A stretch of 64,000 nt of DNA from Bacteroidales bacterium (GCA_015061165.1 SUXC01000001.1:186001-250000); one strand, 5' to 3'. Counted from the stretch's first letter, positions 43,501 to 53,052 are shown. The notes: generated from the sequence alone by a model not told the origin. Program-made: numbers and translations.

Positions 43501-46059
43501 ATGATTGACAACGACAGAATTATTCCTGTAAAGATTGACGAGGAAATGCGAACCTCGTACATCGATTACTCGATGAGTGTGATTGTAGCCCGTGCATTGC
43601 CTGACGTGCGCGACGGCTTTAAACCCGTACATCGCCGTGTACTGTTTGGTATGAATGAGTTGGGCAACACAAGCGATAAGCCAACCAAGAAATCCGCACG
43701 TATCGTGGGTGAGGTGATGGGTAAGTACCACCCTCACGGCGATAGCAGTATCTATGGCACACTGGTGCGTATGGCACAGCCATGGAACATGCGCAACGTG
43801 TTGGTGGACGGACAAGGTAATTTTGGTTCGATTGACGGCGACGGCGCAGCAGCAATGCGTTATACCGAAGCACGCCTCTCGAAACTTGCCGAAGAGATGC
43901 TTCGTGACATAGACAAAGATACCGTGGATATGCAACTGAACTTCGACGACTCGTTGCGCGAGCCAGTGGTATTGCCATGTCGCTTCCCTAACCTGTTGGT
44001 GAACGGAGCAAGCGGTATTGCAGTAGGTATGGCAACGAACATGCCAACCCACAACTTGGGCGAAGTAATTGATGGTTGCGTGGCATACGTGAAGAACGCA
44101 GTAGAGCGCGTGGAGAATCCAGAAGTGGAGCCAATCACCGTGGCAGAACTCATGGAGCACATTAAGGCACCAGACTTCCCAACGGGCGGTACTATATACG
44201 GTTATCAAGGCGTGCGCGATGCATACGAGACAGGTCGCGGACGTATTATCATCCGTTCGAAAGCAGAGATTGAAACCGAAGATAACGGTCGCGAGCGTAT
44301 CGTGATTGGCGAGTTGCCATACGGCGTGGTGAAGTCTGACCTCGTGAAGAATATCGCTGACCTTGTGAACGACAAGAAAATTGAAGGTATCTCGGGTATC
44401 AGCGACCAATCCAAACGCGATGTGCGTATCATTATCGAAATCAAACGCGATGCAAATGCACAAGTAGTGCTGAATAAACTCTACAAATACACTGCATTGC
44501 AATCCAGCTTCTCGGTGAACAGCATTGCGCTGGTGAAAGGTCGCCCACAATTGCTGAACCTGCATGACATGGTGGCGAACTTCATCGAGCACCGCATGGA
44601 AGTAGTGGTACGTCGCACAAAATTCGAACTCAAAAAAGCTGAGGAACGCGCGCATATATTAGAAGGATTAATCATCGCCGTAGATAACATTGACGAGGTG
44701 GTGAAAATCATTCGCGCAAGCCGTACTCCTGCTGACGCGCAAGCGAACCTTGAGGCACGCTTTAACTTGGATAACCTGCAATCCAAAGCCATCGTGGATA
44801 TGCGTCTGTCGCAACTGACAGGCTTGCGTATTGATGAGTTGAGAGAGGAATATGCTAAGTTGCAAGAGTTGATTCAACACTTGAACGCGCTACTCGCAAG
44901 CGAGGTGATGCGCTACGAAGTGATTGAGAACGAGTTGGTTGAAATCAAAGAGAAATATGCCGATGAGCGTCGCACACGCATCATCAAGATGGCTACCGAG
45001 TTCAACCCAGAGGATATGTATGCCGATGATGATATGGTGATTACCATTTCGCACTTGGGTTATATCAAACGTACTCCATTGGCAGACTTCCGTCAGCAAG
45101 GTCGTGGCGGTGTAGGAGCAAAAGCCAGCGCAGCCCGCGATGAGGACTTTATCGAATATGTACACCAAGCCAATATGCACTCCACGATGATGTTCTTCAC
45201 CGAGCAGGGTCGCCTCTACTGGACTAAAGTATATGAGTTGCCAGAGGGCAACCGCCAGTCGAAAGGTCGTGCATTGCAGAACATGATTAATATTCAAAAG
45301 GGCGACAAGGTTTGCGCATTTATCCATGTGAAGAACCTGAGCGATATGGAGTATGTACAAAATCATTACCTCATCTTCGCGACAAAGAACGGTTTGATGA
45401 AGAAAACCACCTTGGAAGCATACAGCCGTCCACGTACCAATGGTATTATTGCGCTTGGTCTGCGCGAGGATGACCGCCTGATTCGCGTTACACTGACCGA
45501 CGGCAATAGCCAAATGTTGGTGGCTTCTTACAATGGCAAAGTGGTTCGCTTCCCAGAAGACACCGTTCGCCCAATGGGTCGTACCGCAACAGGTGTGCGT
45601 GCTATCAAGTTAGACGAAGATGGCAAGGATCGCGTGATTGGCATGATTTGTGTAGAGGAGGGTAGCAAGGAGTCTGTACTCGTAATTTCAGAGAAGGGCT
45701 TTGGTAAGCGCACCGACCTCGATGATGAGAATGGCGAGCCAATCTACCGTATCACTAACCGTGGCGGTAAGGGTGTGAAGACCATGAACCTCACCGATAA
45801 GACGGGTAATCTGATAGGTCTGGAGGCTGTAACCGATGAACAAGACCTGATGCTCATTACCAAATCGGGTACCGCTATCCGTATGGCAATGGACACCATC
45901 CGCGTGATGGGACGTGCTACACAGGGTGTCAAACTTATCGAACTCCAAAAACGCAACGATACACTGATGTTCGGCTGCGTAGTACCAAAAGAGGAACAAG
46001 AGGAAGTAGTTGAATCCGCAGAGGCAACCGCGGAGGAAACAACTACTGCTGAAGAGTAA
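43501..46059 (+). CDS. gyrA: DNA gyrase subunit A
   Basis: 852 residues. The catalytic tyrosine is Y121 in AAAMRYTEARL, which cuts DNA during negative supercoiling. The quinolone-resistance region reads HPHGDSSIYGTLVRMAQ: Ser is kept at E. coli position 83, and position 87 is Gly, as is common in Bacteroidota. The C-terminal beta-pinwheel has repeats such as GYIKRTPL, NGLMKKTTLEAY and GKVVRFPEDTVRP, with a GyrA-box-like QQGRGGVGAK, so it is GyrA rather than ParC. The tail is acidic (EEVVESAEATAEETT). It heads an apparent operon with a TPR protein and ruvX. Confidence 0.96.
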   Translation: MIDNDRIIPVKIDEEMRTSYIDYSMSVIVARALPDVRDGFKPVHRRVLFGMNELGNTSDKPTKKSARIVGEVMGKYHPHGDSSIYGTLVRMAQPWNMRNVLVDGQGNFGSIDGDGAAAMRYTEARLSKLAEEMLRDIDKDTVDMQLNFDDSLREPVVLPCRFPNLLVNGASGIAVGMATNMPTHNLGEVIDGCVAYVKNAVERVENPEVEPITVAELMEHIKAPDFPTGGTIYGYQGVRDAYETGRGRIIIRSKAEIETEDNGRERIVIGELPYGVVKSDLVKNIADLVNDKKIEGISGISDQSKRDVRIIIEIKRDANAQVVLNKLYKYTALQSSFSVNSIALVKGRPQLLNLHDMVANFIEHRMEVVVRRTKFELKKAEERAHILEGLIIAVDNIDEVVKIIRASRTPADAQANLEARFNLDNLQSKAIVDMRLSQLTGLRIDELREEYAKLQELIQHLNALLASEVMRYEVIENELVEIKEKYADERRTRIIKMATEFNPEDMYADDDMVITISHLGYIKRTPLADFRQQGRGGVGAKASAARDEDFIEYVHQANMHSTMMFFTEQGRLYWTKVYELPEGNRQSKGRALQNMINIQKGDKVCAFIHVKNLSDMEYVQNHYLIFATKNGLMKKTTLEAYSRPRTNGIIALGLREDDRLIRVTLTDGNSQMLVASYNGKVVRFPEDTVRPMGRTATGVRAIKLDEDGKDRVIGMICVEEGSKESVLVISEKGFGKRTDLDDENGEPIYRITNRGGKGVKTMNLTDKTGNLIGLEAVTDEQDLMLITKSGTAIRMAMDTIRVMGRATQGVKLIELQKRNDTLMFGCVVPKEEQEEVVESAEATAEETTTAEE

Positions 46060-46099
46060 AAAATGAAATGATAATTAACAACACAAAACCTTTAATAAA

Positions 46100-47356
46100 A
46101 TGAAAAAATCAATTTTTCTTGCAGCTCTCGTGCTGATAAGCGCAGGCTGCTTCGCTCAAAAAGCAAATGTCAGCAAAGCTCGTAGTTTGGCTGATGCAGA
46201 AACACCAGATTATGCAGGTGCACGCGCTGCTATCGCAGAAGCATTGCAAAACGATGAAACCAAAGACCAACCAAACACTTGGTATGTAGCAGGTTTCATT
46301 GGCTACAAAGAGTTCTACAATGGTAATATGAAACAACAACTCGGACAACAATTCGATAAGAAAGCTTGGGGTGATGCGGTATATGAGTCATTGAACTATT
46401 GGACCAAAGCCTACGATATGGCGAAAATACCAACCATTGACAAAAAAGGTAGAGAGAAATTTGACACCCGCACACCAAAAAGCATCGTGCCAAAAGTAGT
46501 GGAGTACTTCAATAGCATTCCATTGATTATAGCAGGTTTTGACGCATATCAAGCAGGCGATCCATCTAAAGCATACGACATGTTTATTGCACACTGCAAT
46601 ATCCCAGAATCAGACATGATGAAAGAGAATCCAAGCGAGATGGCAAAGATTGTATGCGATTCTAACTACTACATCTATCTCTATCAATCAGGTCAGTTGG
46701 CAGAAGCAGCAGAGCGTTATGATGAGGCATTGGCTGCCTTTGAGCGCATGAACACCGAGCATGCTAAACAAACTGCACTCTACGATGATATTGTCAATGC
46801 TAATGTAGGTATTTATCGCATCACTATTCAAAACAAACAAGATACAGCTAAGGCATTGGCATTCTTGGAGGAATGTGTGAACGCTTATCCAAAAGAGCAA
46901 GTATTTATCCAAAGTCTGATTGACATTTATGCACGCGCTGGTCAATCTGAAAAAGCATTGAAATACTTGGATTTGGCTATTCAACGCGAGCCTGGAGTAG
47001 CATTATATCACCTGATAAAAGGCGATATTTACGTAGTATTCTTGAAGCAATATGACAATGCTTTTGCAAGCTATGATCAGGCTATTGCTATTGAGCCTAA
47101 CAATGCTGCTGGGTACTTCAACTATGGTGTGGCATACTGCGAATATGCAGACAAAATTTACAACGATGCAGCATACCTGAGCGCAAAAGAATTTGAAGTA
47201 GAGAAGGCAAAGAGCCAAGAACTCAACCAAAAAGCATTGCCATTGCTGGAAAAAGCATACGAGCTGGATCCAGAGAACTACGACTACAAACGCTCGTTGC
47301 GCTCATTGTACTATCGCCTCGGCATGGACGATAAGTACCAAGCACTCGTTGATTAA
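46100..47356 (+). CDS. Secreted TPR-repeat protein
   Basis: 418 residues. The signal segment MKKSIFLAALVLISAGCFAQ could be cleaved by signal peptidase I or, via SAGC, be a lipoprotein signal. The mature protein is a string of TPR helices (YDEALAAFERMNTEHAKQ, AIQREPGVALYHLIKGDIY, DNAFASYDQAIAIEPNNAAG, ALPLLEKAYELDPENYDYKR), so it is a protein-protein scaffold in the periplasm or outer membrane. It lies 40 bp after gyrA, and its stop overlaps the ruvX start (TAATG). The partner is unknown. Confidence 0.82.
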   Translation: MKKSIFLAALVLISAGCFAQKANVSKARSLADAETPDYAGARAAIAEALQNDETKDQPNTWYVAGFIGYKEFYNGNMKQQLGQQFDKKAWGDAVYESLNYWTKAYDMAKIPTIDKKGREKFDTRTPKSIVPKVVEYFNSIPLIIAGFDAYQAGDPSKAYDMFIAHCNIPESDMMKENPSEMAKIVCDSNYYIYLYQSGQLAEAAERYDEALAAFERMNTEHAKQTALYDDIVNANVGIYRITIQNKQDTAKALAFLEECVNAYPKEQVFIQSLIDIYARAGQSEKALKYLDLAIQREPGVALYHLIKGDIYVVFLKQYDNAFASYDQAIAIEPNNAAGYFNYGVAYCEYADKIYNDAAYLSAKEFEVEKAKSQELNQKALPLLEKAYELDPENYDYKRSLRSLYYRLGMDDKYQALVD

Positions 47357-47769
47357 TGGGCAGAATACTTGCGATAGATTTCGGTCGCAAACGAACAGGA
47401 TTAGCCGTTACGGATATACTCCGTATAACGGCTAATCCGCTTATTACCATTCCAACTCATACGCTGGAGGCATGGCTGAAAGAGTATTTCGTCAAAGAAC
47501 AGGTGGATGAAGTGGTGATAGGACACCCCTATCAAATGAATGGCGAAGACTCCGAATCCATGCAGTATATTCAACCGTTCATCAATCGCTTTCGCAAAGT
47601 GTTCCCGAATATACCGCTAAAAGAATATGATGAACGTTTTACCTCCGTCATTGCACACCAAGCCATGATAGCAGGAGGCATGAAAAAGAGCCAACGGCAA
47701 GACAAATCCGTGGTGGATAAACTGGCAGCTTGCATTATCCTGGAAGGATACTTGGATAGCATACGATAA
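47356..47769 (+). CDS. ruvX: Putative Holliday junction resolvase YqgF/RuvX
   Basis: 137 residues, the usual size. RILAIDFGRKRTGLAV is the RNase H-like first strand with the active Asp. VIGHPYQMNGEDSE, YDERFTS (second acidic residue) and DKLAACIILEGYL follow. E. coli YqgF takes part in 16S rRNA 5' processing, and the family is also called a Holliday junction resolvase, so the true role is unsettled. It overlaps the TPR gene by the A of TAATG. Confidence 0.9.
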   Translation: MGRILAIDFGRKRTGLAVTDILRITANPLITIPTHTLEAWLKEYFVKEQVDEVVIGHPYQMNGEDSESMQYIQPFINRFRKVFPNIPLKEYDERFTSVIAHQAMIAGGMKKSQRQDKSVVDKLAACIILEGYLDSIR

Positions 47770-47793
47770 ACCAACCCCCATCTCAATAATACC

Positions 47794-49212
47794 ATGCGAC
47801 ACCATCAGAAAATAGCAATAGCACGTTTGATTTCAGACCTAATCAAGTCGGATGATGTGATTTGTCATGAGGAAATTCAACTCTACAACCATATCATTTT
47901 TAGTTTTGATATTTCGCAGGATGAACTGCACGAAGCACAATTTATGTCGCAAGAAGATGCTGTGACATATATCAAGAGTATGGCCCCAAACGAGCAGAAA
48001 AAGATTTTCTCGATTTTGCAGAAGGCAGCATACTCCGATAATTCGTGCGTGGCTAGAGAGGCGTTGCTATTGCTATCATTGTCGCTGACACTAAATGACA
48101 AGGTCAATAAATACAATCTGTTTTCTACCCTCATCAGAGGTTGGCAGAGTTCGGAAAAATATGTAGTGTATATCGAAAGCGATTATATGCCCGCCATCAA
48201 CGATGAGATTTGGCAACAGTATGATACTATCGCTAACCTGCTACAATTGTGGAAGTTTGAGTTTATCTATATACCTAAAATATCCAAGAATAGCTGCGAA
48301 ATGGATCGCGACTATCTGTGCGATATTATTCGCTATATGAATCCGCGTTTGACCAATGATATGCTCAATAACTTGTACGAACGCCTAACCAACTATACCA
48401 CGGAGAGTTTTACGCGCGATTACTTGGCAAACTTGTCCCATCAAAATTCTTTCTACGATATAGAACCTTCGCTGCTGATAAACGTGGGAGTATCGTATGT
48501 TCCTGCTTGCAACTCCTCGCTACAAGATACATGTTTTGTCAATTTTCTAACGATTCGTCTGGAAGATGAACCTGATAGTGTGCTGAATGAAGTGCGCCGT
48601 TTCTTGGATGAATATGAAACGTTTATTTCCGAACCAGAGTATCACCGTCCCAAACGCGGCAAGAATCTGTTTCACTATCATGGATTCTACAAGCAATTTT
48701 TTGATTTCTTGGCTCGCCAACACACCAATGGGGAGGAGAACCGCATCGTGATTGATATTCCAGCAAGGCGTATCTGGATGCGTGGAGTGGAGGTACAGAT
48801 GAGTGCAACACAGTTGGCGACGTATATATTTATCCTCCACCAGTCGTGCTGTACACATCACGGAGGATTGGTCAAAGCAGGACAACATCATCCGTTGTCG
48901 GACAAAGATGTGCAACGCCTTGGAAGCACCTATCATGCGATATGCAATTTGTTTCGTGATACGCCTATCACAGATGAACGGTCGTACTTGGAAGATGTGC
49001 CCAATATCCGCGGGTACATAGCACGTATTCGCACAGCGATAGCGCATCACATTGATGATCAGGATATTCAATTCTATACGCCACAAGATACGAGTGACAA
49101 GTCAAGATACTATATTGCTATTGACCCTACCAAAATAACCCTACGTCTCTCATCTGGAGAAATACCCTTTATGGACTATCCATTGTGGAAAACGCTCGCC
49201 TCTAAACACTAA
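47794..49212 (+). CDS. TerB-like protein with C-terminal wHTH-like region
   Basis: 472 residues, not firmly recognised. Residues ~5-110 are helical with acidic pairs (SDDVICHEEIQLYNHI, AAYSDNSCVAREALLLLSL), resembling a TerB domain. The middle ~110-290 has no motif I know. Residues ~300-380 (RIVIDIPARRIWMRGVEVQM, SATQLATYIFILHQS) resemble the C-terminal winged-helix fold of response regulators. The end, RGYIARIRTAIAHH, may be part of this. It follows ruvX by 24 bp and may be the last gene of the gyrA run. A regulatory or stress role is conceivable but not shown. Confidence 0.65.
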   Translation: MRHHQKIAIARLISDLIKSDDVICHEEIQLYNHIIFSFDISQDELHEAQFMSQEDAVTYIKSMAPNEQKKIFSILQKAAYSDNSCVAREALLLLSLSLTLNDKVNKYNLFSTLIRGWQSSEKYVVYIESDYMPAINDEIWQQYDTIANLLQLWKFEFIYIPKISKNSCEMDRDYLCDIIRYMNPRLTNDMLNNLYERLTNYTTESFTRDYLANLSHQNSFYDIEPSLLINVGVSYVPACNSSLQDTCFVNFLTIRLEDEPDSVLNEVRRFLDEYETFISEPEYHRPKRGKNLFHYHGFYKQFFDFLARQHTNGEENRIVIDIPARRIWMRGVEVQMSATQLATYIFILHQSCCTHHGGLVKAGQHHPLSDKDVQRLGSTYHAICNLFRDTPITDERSYLEDVPNIRGYIARIRTAIAHHIDDQDIQFYTPQDTSDKSRYYIAIDPTKITLRLSSGEIPFMDYPLWKTLASKH

Positions 49213-49251
49213 ACAATAGTTCGCAAAGCGAGCCATCAACCCCTATATTAA

Positions 49252-49311
49252 CAATATTGTTGTTTTTCCTGCCCTATTTGAACCAAGGAAAATAGCAATA
49301 TTGTTGTTTTT
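49252..49311. repeat. Direct repeat of a 16-bp palindrome-bearing motif
   Basis: caatattgttgttttt occurs at 49252-49267 and 49296-49311, just before the promoter of the membrane protein. Each contains the palindrome caatattg. A regulator binding site is possible. Confidence 0.55.
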
Positions 49312-49333
49312 ATTTTTTTTGATAAATTGGCAC

Positions 49334-49341
49334 TACTTTTG
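49334..49341 (+). promoter_or_regulatory. -7 box for the small membrane protein
   Basis: TACTTTTG fits the TAnnTTTG consensus, but no clear TTG lies at the usual distance; the area is T-rich. Confidence 0.45.
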
Positions 49342-49397
49342 CAGTGAGTTTTTAACAACTGGCTCGTGCCATTAAACCCAAAACCACAAAAAAACCG

Positions 49398-49844
49398 ATG
49401 ACTATGCTACGCTATTATTACAATAGGTCAGCCAATTTTTCTCTACAGAAGAGAATGTATCAAGTTGCTACCAACAGAATGGTAAGAGGTATGATAGTGC
49501 TGAACATTGTGTTATTGTTGCTGATACCTATTCTGGACATGATACTCTTGGATATGTCGCATAAGATATGTTTCTTATTGTTGCTATGCGTAGCCTTGTT
49601 AGCCTATGTATTCGTGATAGTTTGGATTAGTGGTCACTGGAACGAACAACTGCAACGCACGCAACTGAGTCCAATCATCAATGTGCTGATATTGGTGCTG
49701 ATATTGTCCTGCTCGTGGGCTTTTTATCAACATATGTATGGTGAAGTAGGATGGTGGGGGGCTTACATTTTTCCTATTTGTATTGCAATGACCACCATAG
49801 TGATTGCTATTCTCACAAGGATAATAGAGCATCGATATAGATAG
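49398..49844 (+). CDS. Small hypothetical membrane protein
   Basis: 148 residues with four likely membrane helices (MIVLNIVLLLLIPILDMILL, ICFLLLLCVALLAYVFVIVW, INVLILVLILSCSWAFY, AYIFPICIAMTTIVIAILT). The N-terminus is basic and aromatic (MLRYYYNRSANFSLQKRMYQ). No family recognised. It converges on recQ, whose stop lies 4 bp away. Confidence 0.65.
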   Translation: MTMLRYYYNRSANFSLQKRMYQVATNRMVRGMIVLNIVLLLLIPILDMILLDMSHKICFLLLLCVALLAYVFVIVWISGHWNEQLQRTQLSPIINVLILVLILSCSWAFYQHMYGEVGWWGAYIFPICIAMTTIVIAILTRIIEHRYR

Positions 49845-49848
49845 GAGG

Positions 49849-51639
49849 TTAGCACTGTGTTTTCGTTTTCTGACGACACACATCGCAGGTGCCACAGGTG
49901 GCAGCATCGGTTTCACCAAAATATGATAATAACAATTGCGAACGGCAATAGAGCTGATTATCAGCGTATTCTACCATCGCTTTCAGTTTTTCGATATACT
50001 GTTGGCGATGGTTGTCGTATATGGTGGTAGGCAGATAAATATCGGTTTGTCGCTCGCGCGTGAAGGTCAGCGTGTTGGCAGTCTCATGCGGGATATAGGT
50101 GATGATATGGCGTTGCGCCAAGGATACGAGTAGGTCATGGAGGGATTGGCGATTGGCCATTGGCGATGGACTATTGGTTATTGGGGTGGTGAGTTGGTCG
50201 AAATGCACATACTGCAAGTCGGTGAAGATACCCGAGTACTTGCGCATCAATAATTCCAATAATTTATATTGCTGCTCGCTGAGTCCGTACTCATTCATTT
50301 CGCGTTGCGAAATGAGAATCTTCACGCGGGGTTGTATCTCTTGTTCTTCTTGGAAGCAGATATAGCCTGCTTGTGTCAGCAGGTGTAGGGCAGAATAGGT
50401 CTGTAGGATAGGCAGGTGCATGATACGGCATAGGTCATTGATGGGAAGCATGAAGGTATACCCTTGTCCGCTGCCTGCACCTACGCCCAAGAAATCGCAT
50501 GTCTTGTGATAGACATCGGTAACAAACTCTTTGGGTGGGTAGTTATCCGATACGCGTTTGCGTGCTTTGGCTTTGTCCTGCGCGGGGTCGTAGAGCAGTA
50601 CTGCAAAGGCACGTTGTTCATCGCGCCCCGCACGTCCTGCCTCTTGGAAATACGCCTCTATCGTATCGGGCAGGTCGTGGTGAATCACCATTCGCACATC
50701 GGGTTTGTCAATGCCCATACCAAAGGCATTGGTGGAAACCATCACTCGCGTCACTCCCTTCCCTTTAGGGAGAGGATGGGGGTAGGCTCGCCACGCTTCT
50801 TGCTTAGCAGCGCGCTCTTTGGAGGTAAGTCCTGCGTGGTAGAAGTCGGCAGAGAGACCTTTTTCGTTGAGGTAGGCAGCGAGTTCTTGTGCGCGTTGGC
50901 GATTACGGACATATACAATCGCCGAACCAGGCACTTTGGAGAGGATATGCACAATCTCATCGGCTTTCTTGTTGGTTTGGCGCACTACATAACTAAGGTT
51001 CTGGCGAAGAAAACTCTTGCGTAGCACATTCTTCTTGCGAAATGCTAAGCGTTCTTGTATATCATCCACCACATCGGGTGTAGCGGTGGCAGTAAGTGCG
51101 AGGATGGGAACTGCTTGCCTCATTGCCTCCTCGCCTTTTCGCCTCTCGCCTCTAATTACCTCCCGTATTTCTGCGATTTTGAGGTAACTGGGGCGGAAGT
51201 CGTATCCCCATTGCGAGATACAGTGAGCTTCATCCACAGCGATAAGGCAGATAGGCAGGCGTGCGAGTCGTTCGCGAAACTCCTCGGACTCCAAACGTTC
51301 GGGTGAGACATAAATGAAGTGGTAGGGACCCCATTGGCAGTTGTCGAGTGCCACTTTCTGCTGTTCGTAGGTCATGCCTGTGTAGATGGCTGCGGCACGG
51401 ATATCACGACGACGTAGGTTCTCTACTTGGTCTTTCATCAGGGCAATAAGGGGGGTAATGACGAGGCATAGACCTCCCATTGCCATAGTGGGCACTTGGA
51501 AGCACAGACTCTTTCCGCCACCCGTTGGCATGAGTGCCAACGTGTCGCGACCATCTAAGACGGATTGGATAATTTCTTCCTGCAATGGGCGAAAATTATC
51601 GTAGCCAAAATATGTCTTCAGTGCTTCGTGGGCAGTCAT
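49849..51639 (-). CDS. recQ: ATP-dependent DNA helicase RecQ, short Bacteroidota type
   Basis: 596 residues. Helicase motifs: MPTGGGKSLCFQVP (I), AVDEAHCISQWGYDFRPSYL (DEAH plus the aromatic loop), LALTATATPDVV (III), STNAFGMGIDKPDVR (V) and QEAGRAGRD (VI). A winged-helix region follows, and a zinc cluster (CRSQLLLSYFGE, then CGTCDVC) closes the protein; no HRDC domain is seen. RecQ unwinds DNA in repair. Three foreign-looking tracts lie in frame: 50144-50186, 50753-50793 and 51121-51163. Confidence 0.92.
   Translation of the reverse strand: MTAHEALKTYFGYDNFRPLQEEIIQSVLDGRDTLALMPTGGGKSLCFQVPTMAMGGLCLVITPLIALMKDQVENLRRRDIRAAAIYTGMTYEQQKVALDNCQWGPYHFIYVSPERLESEEFRERLARLPICLIAVDEAHCISQWGYDFRPSYLKIAEIREVIRGERRKGEEAMRQAVPILALTATATPDVVDDIQERLAFRKKNVLRKSFLRQNLSYVVRQTNKKADEIVHILSKVPGSAIVYVRNRQRAQELAAYLNEKGLSADFYHAGLTSKERAAKQEAWRAYPHPLPKGKGVTRVMVSTNAFGMGIDKPDVRMVIHHDLPDTIEAYFQEAGRAGRDEQRAFAVLLYDPAQDKAKARKRVSDNYPPKEFVTDVYHKTCDFLGVGAGSGQGYTFMLPINDLCRIMHLPILQTYSALHLLTQAGYICFQEEQEIQPRVKILISQREMNEYGLSEQQYKLLELLMRKYSGIFTDLQYVHFDQLTTPITNSPSPMANRQSLHDLLVSLAQRHIITYIPHETANTLTFTRERQTDIYLPTTIYDNHRQQYIEKLKAMVEYADNQLYCRSQLLLSYFGETDAATCGTCDVCRQKTKTQC
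50144..50186. repeat. In-frame ATTGG-type insert in recQ
   Basis: gattggcgattggccattgg and on encodes TTPITNSPSPMANRQSL in the winged-helix region. Confidence 0.65.
50753..50793. repeat. In-frame palindromic CTCCCTTCCCTTTAGGGAG insert in recQ
   Basis: Encodes YPHPLPKGKGVT between EAWRA and RVMVSTNAFGMG, directly before motif V. Confidence 0.7.
51121..51163. repeat. In-frame aggcgagaggcgaaaaggcg insert in recQ
   Basis: Encodes RGERRKGEEAMRQ just before VPILALTATATP. The same iterated phrase appears in the intergenic tracts at 58664-58686 and 60662-60694. Confidence 0.65.
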
Positions 51640-51678
51640 GTTGATATATGGGATAAATTCTCAAAGATGCGGTTTTGG

Positions 51679-52467
51679 CTACACAGCGCAGTCCAAAATC
51701 ATCATCAGCACAAAGCCAACGGTGAAGCCCAAAGTGGGCAGATTGCTGTGCGGCTCCGCCTGCGACTCGGGAATTAACTCCTCCACCACGACATACATCA
51801 TGGCTCCCGCCGCAAAAGCCAACAAATAAGGTAAGGCGATGAGGCTATTAGGCGATGAGGTGATAAGCCATGCTGTCAGCAATGTGGCTATCGGTTCTAC
51901 AATACCCGACAAGGCACCTATCGCGTATGCCTTCATGCGCTTCATGCCATCTGCATACAGAGGCAACGACAAGATAGCACCCTCTGGGATATTCTGCAAC
52001 GCTATACCAATCGCCAGCGCCCATGCCGCTGACATCGATATTGCCGAACCCTCCGCCATAGCCGAACCTAACAATACACCTACAGCCATACCCTCAGGAA
52101 TATTGTGCAAGGTTACTGCCACCGACAACATCGTCGTTCGCTGCCACTGCTTGCGTTGAGGCAAGCCCTCTGGCGTATCAGAACCTATATGCAAGTGCGG
52201 AATCAAGGTGTCCAGCAACAAGAGAAACAATATGCCAGCCACAAAGCCCACAGCCGCAGGTATCCATTCGCTACCGCCAGCCTCTACCGACATCTCCATC
52301 GCGGGCAAAATCAATGACCAAATACTGGCTGCCACCATCACACCCGATGCAAAACCCAGAAGGGTTTTGTGGGCAATAGGCGATGAGGCAATAAGGCGAT
52401 GAGGCAGGAAAACCATCGCTGCACCTAATACGGTGCCTAAGAGGGGGAGAAGGAGGATAGGGAGCAT
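51679..52467 (-). CDS. ZIP family metal transporter
   Basis: 262 residues, eight membrane segments. The metal path carries VTLHNIPEGMAVGVLLG and ALQNIPEGAILSLPLY in helices IV and V, the hallmark HNxPEG and QNxPEG motifs, and VVVEELIPES later. ZIP proteins import zinc or other divalent metals into the cytosol; metal choice is not clear. Two iterated tracts (51837-51868 and 52373-52408) encode SSPNSLI and LIASSPIAH at loop positions. Confidence 0.9.
   Translation of the reverse strand: MLPILLLPLLGTVLGAAMVFLPHRLIASSPIAHKTLLGFASGVMVAASIWSLILPAMEMSVEAGGSEWIPAAVGFVAGILFLLLLDTLIPHLHIGSDTPEGLPQRKQWQRTTMLSVAVTLHNIPEGMAVGVLLGSAMAEGSAISMSAAWALAIGIALQNIPEGAILSLPLYADGMKRMKAYAIGALSGIVEPIATLLTAWLITSSPNSLIALPYLLAFAAGAMMYVVVEELIPESQAEPHSNLPTLGFTVGFVLMMILDCAV
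51837..51868. repeat. In-frame ggcgatgaggctattaggcg-type insert
   Basis: Iterated ggcgatgag phrases encode ITSSPNSLIAL between two membrane helices of the ZIP protein. Confidence 0.5.
52373..52408. repeat. In-frame ggcgatgaggcaataaggcg-type insert
   Basis: Encodes PHRLIASSPIAH at the first cytoplasmic loop of the ZIP protein. Same phrase as 51837-51868. Confidence 0.55.
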
Positions 52468-52496
52468 ATAGTTCTGTTTAAAAAGGGTTATGGCGA

Positions 52497-52551
52497 CCGG
52501 CTGCCGGGAGCCAATGATCAGGGTGGTGGCTTCCGGCTACCGGCTGGGGGA
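52497..52551. repeat. GC-rich imperfect inverted repeat
   Basis: CCGGCTGCCGGGAGCCA and TGGCTTCCGGCTACCGG can pair with two mismatches. It lies in the 334-bp gap before rpmB. A small GC hairpin (acgcgcaagcgcgcgt) follows at ~52589. No gene is seen in the gap. Confidence 0.6.
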
Positions 52552-52664
52552 CCCAAACTGGACAACAAAGGTACTGCATTTTCTTCACACGCGCAAGCGC
52601 GCGTAAATTAAAAAGGAAAAGAAAAGTGCAGAATGAAGATTTTTTGTAAAAAAATGCAAAAATA

Positions 52665-52696
52665 TTTGGTGGAATAAAAAAAAAGTTGTAACTTTG
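52665..52696 (+). promoter_or_regulatory. Promoter for rpmB-rpmG-DUF4295
   Basis: TTTG at 52665-52668, 20-nt spacer, TAACTTTG at 52689-52696, with a ~100-nt leader. Confidence 0.8.
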
Positions 52697-52801
52697 CACG
52701 ATTTTTCGCGTATAGTAGGGATTTGTATGGCGTTTTGAGAAGCGAAAATGAGGATGAGAATGGGGCTAACTACTTAGAAATAAACTAAATACAAAAATAA
52801 A

Positions 52802-53035
52802 ATGTCAAAGATTTGTCAAATTACAGGCAAGAAAGCCATGGGTGGATGCAATGTGTCTCACTCAAAACGTCACACCAAAAGGACGTTTGATGTGAACCTC
52901 TTCCACAAGAAGTTCTACTGGGTAGAACAAGATACGTGGATCATGCTGAACGTGAGTGCAGCTGGTCTGAGAACTATTAACAAGATCGGATTGGATGCCG
53001 CTTTGAAGCGTGCTTCTGAGAAAGGTTACATTTAA
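52802..53035 (+). CDS. rpmB: 50S ribosomal protein L28
   Basis: 77 residues. [27 protein letters not shown] is the standard start, and the rest ([21 protein letters not shown]) matches L28 of Bacteroidota, which keeps one Cys of the older zinc motif. First gene of a three-gene unit. Confidence 0.96.
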   Translation: MSKICQITGKKAMGGCNVSHSKRHTKRTFDVNLFHKKFYWVEQDTWIMLNVSAAGLRTINKIGLDAALKRASEKGYI

Positions 53036-53052
53036 ACAAAGGAGGATTCGTT

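Noticed and set aside
43459..44655. 398-codon open frame antisense to gyrA
   Set aside because: gyrA is certain on the other strand; the antisense text has no domain or start signal.
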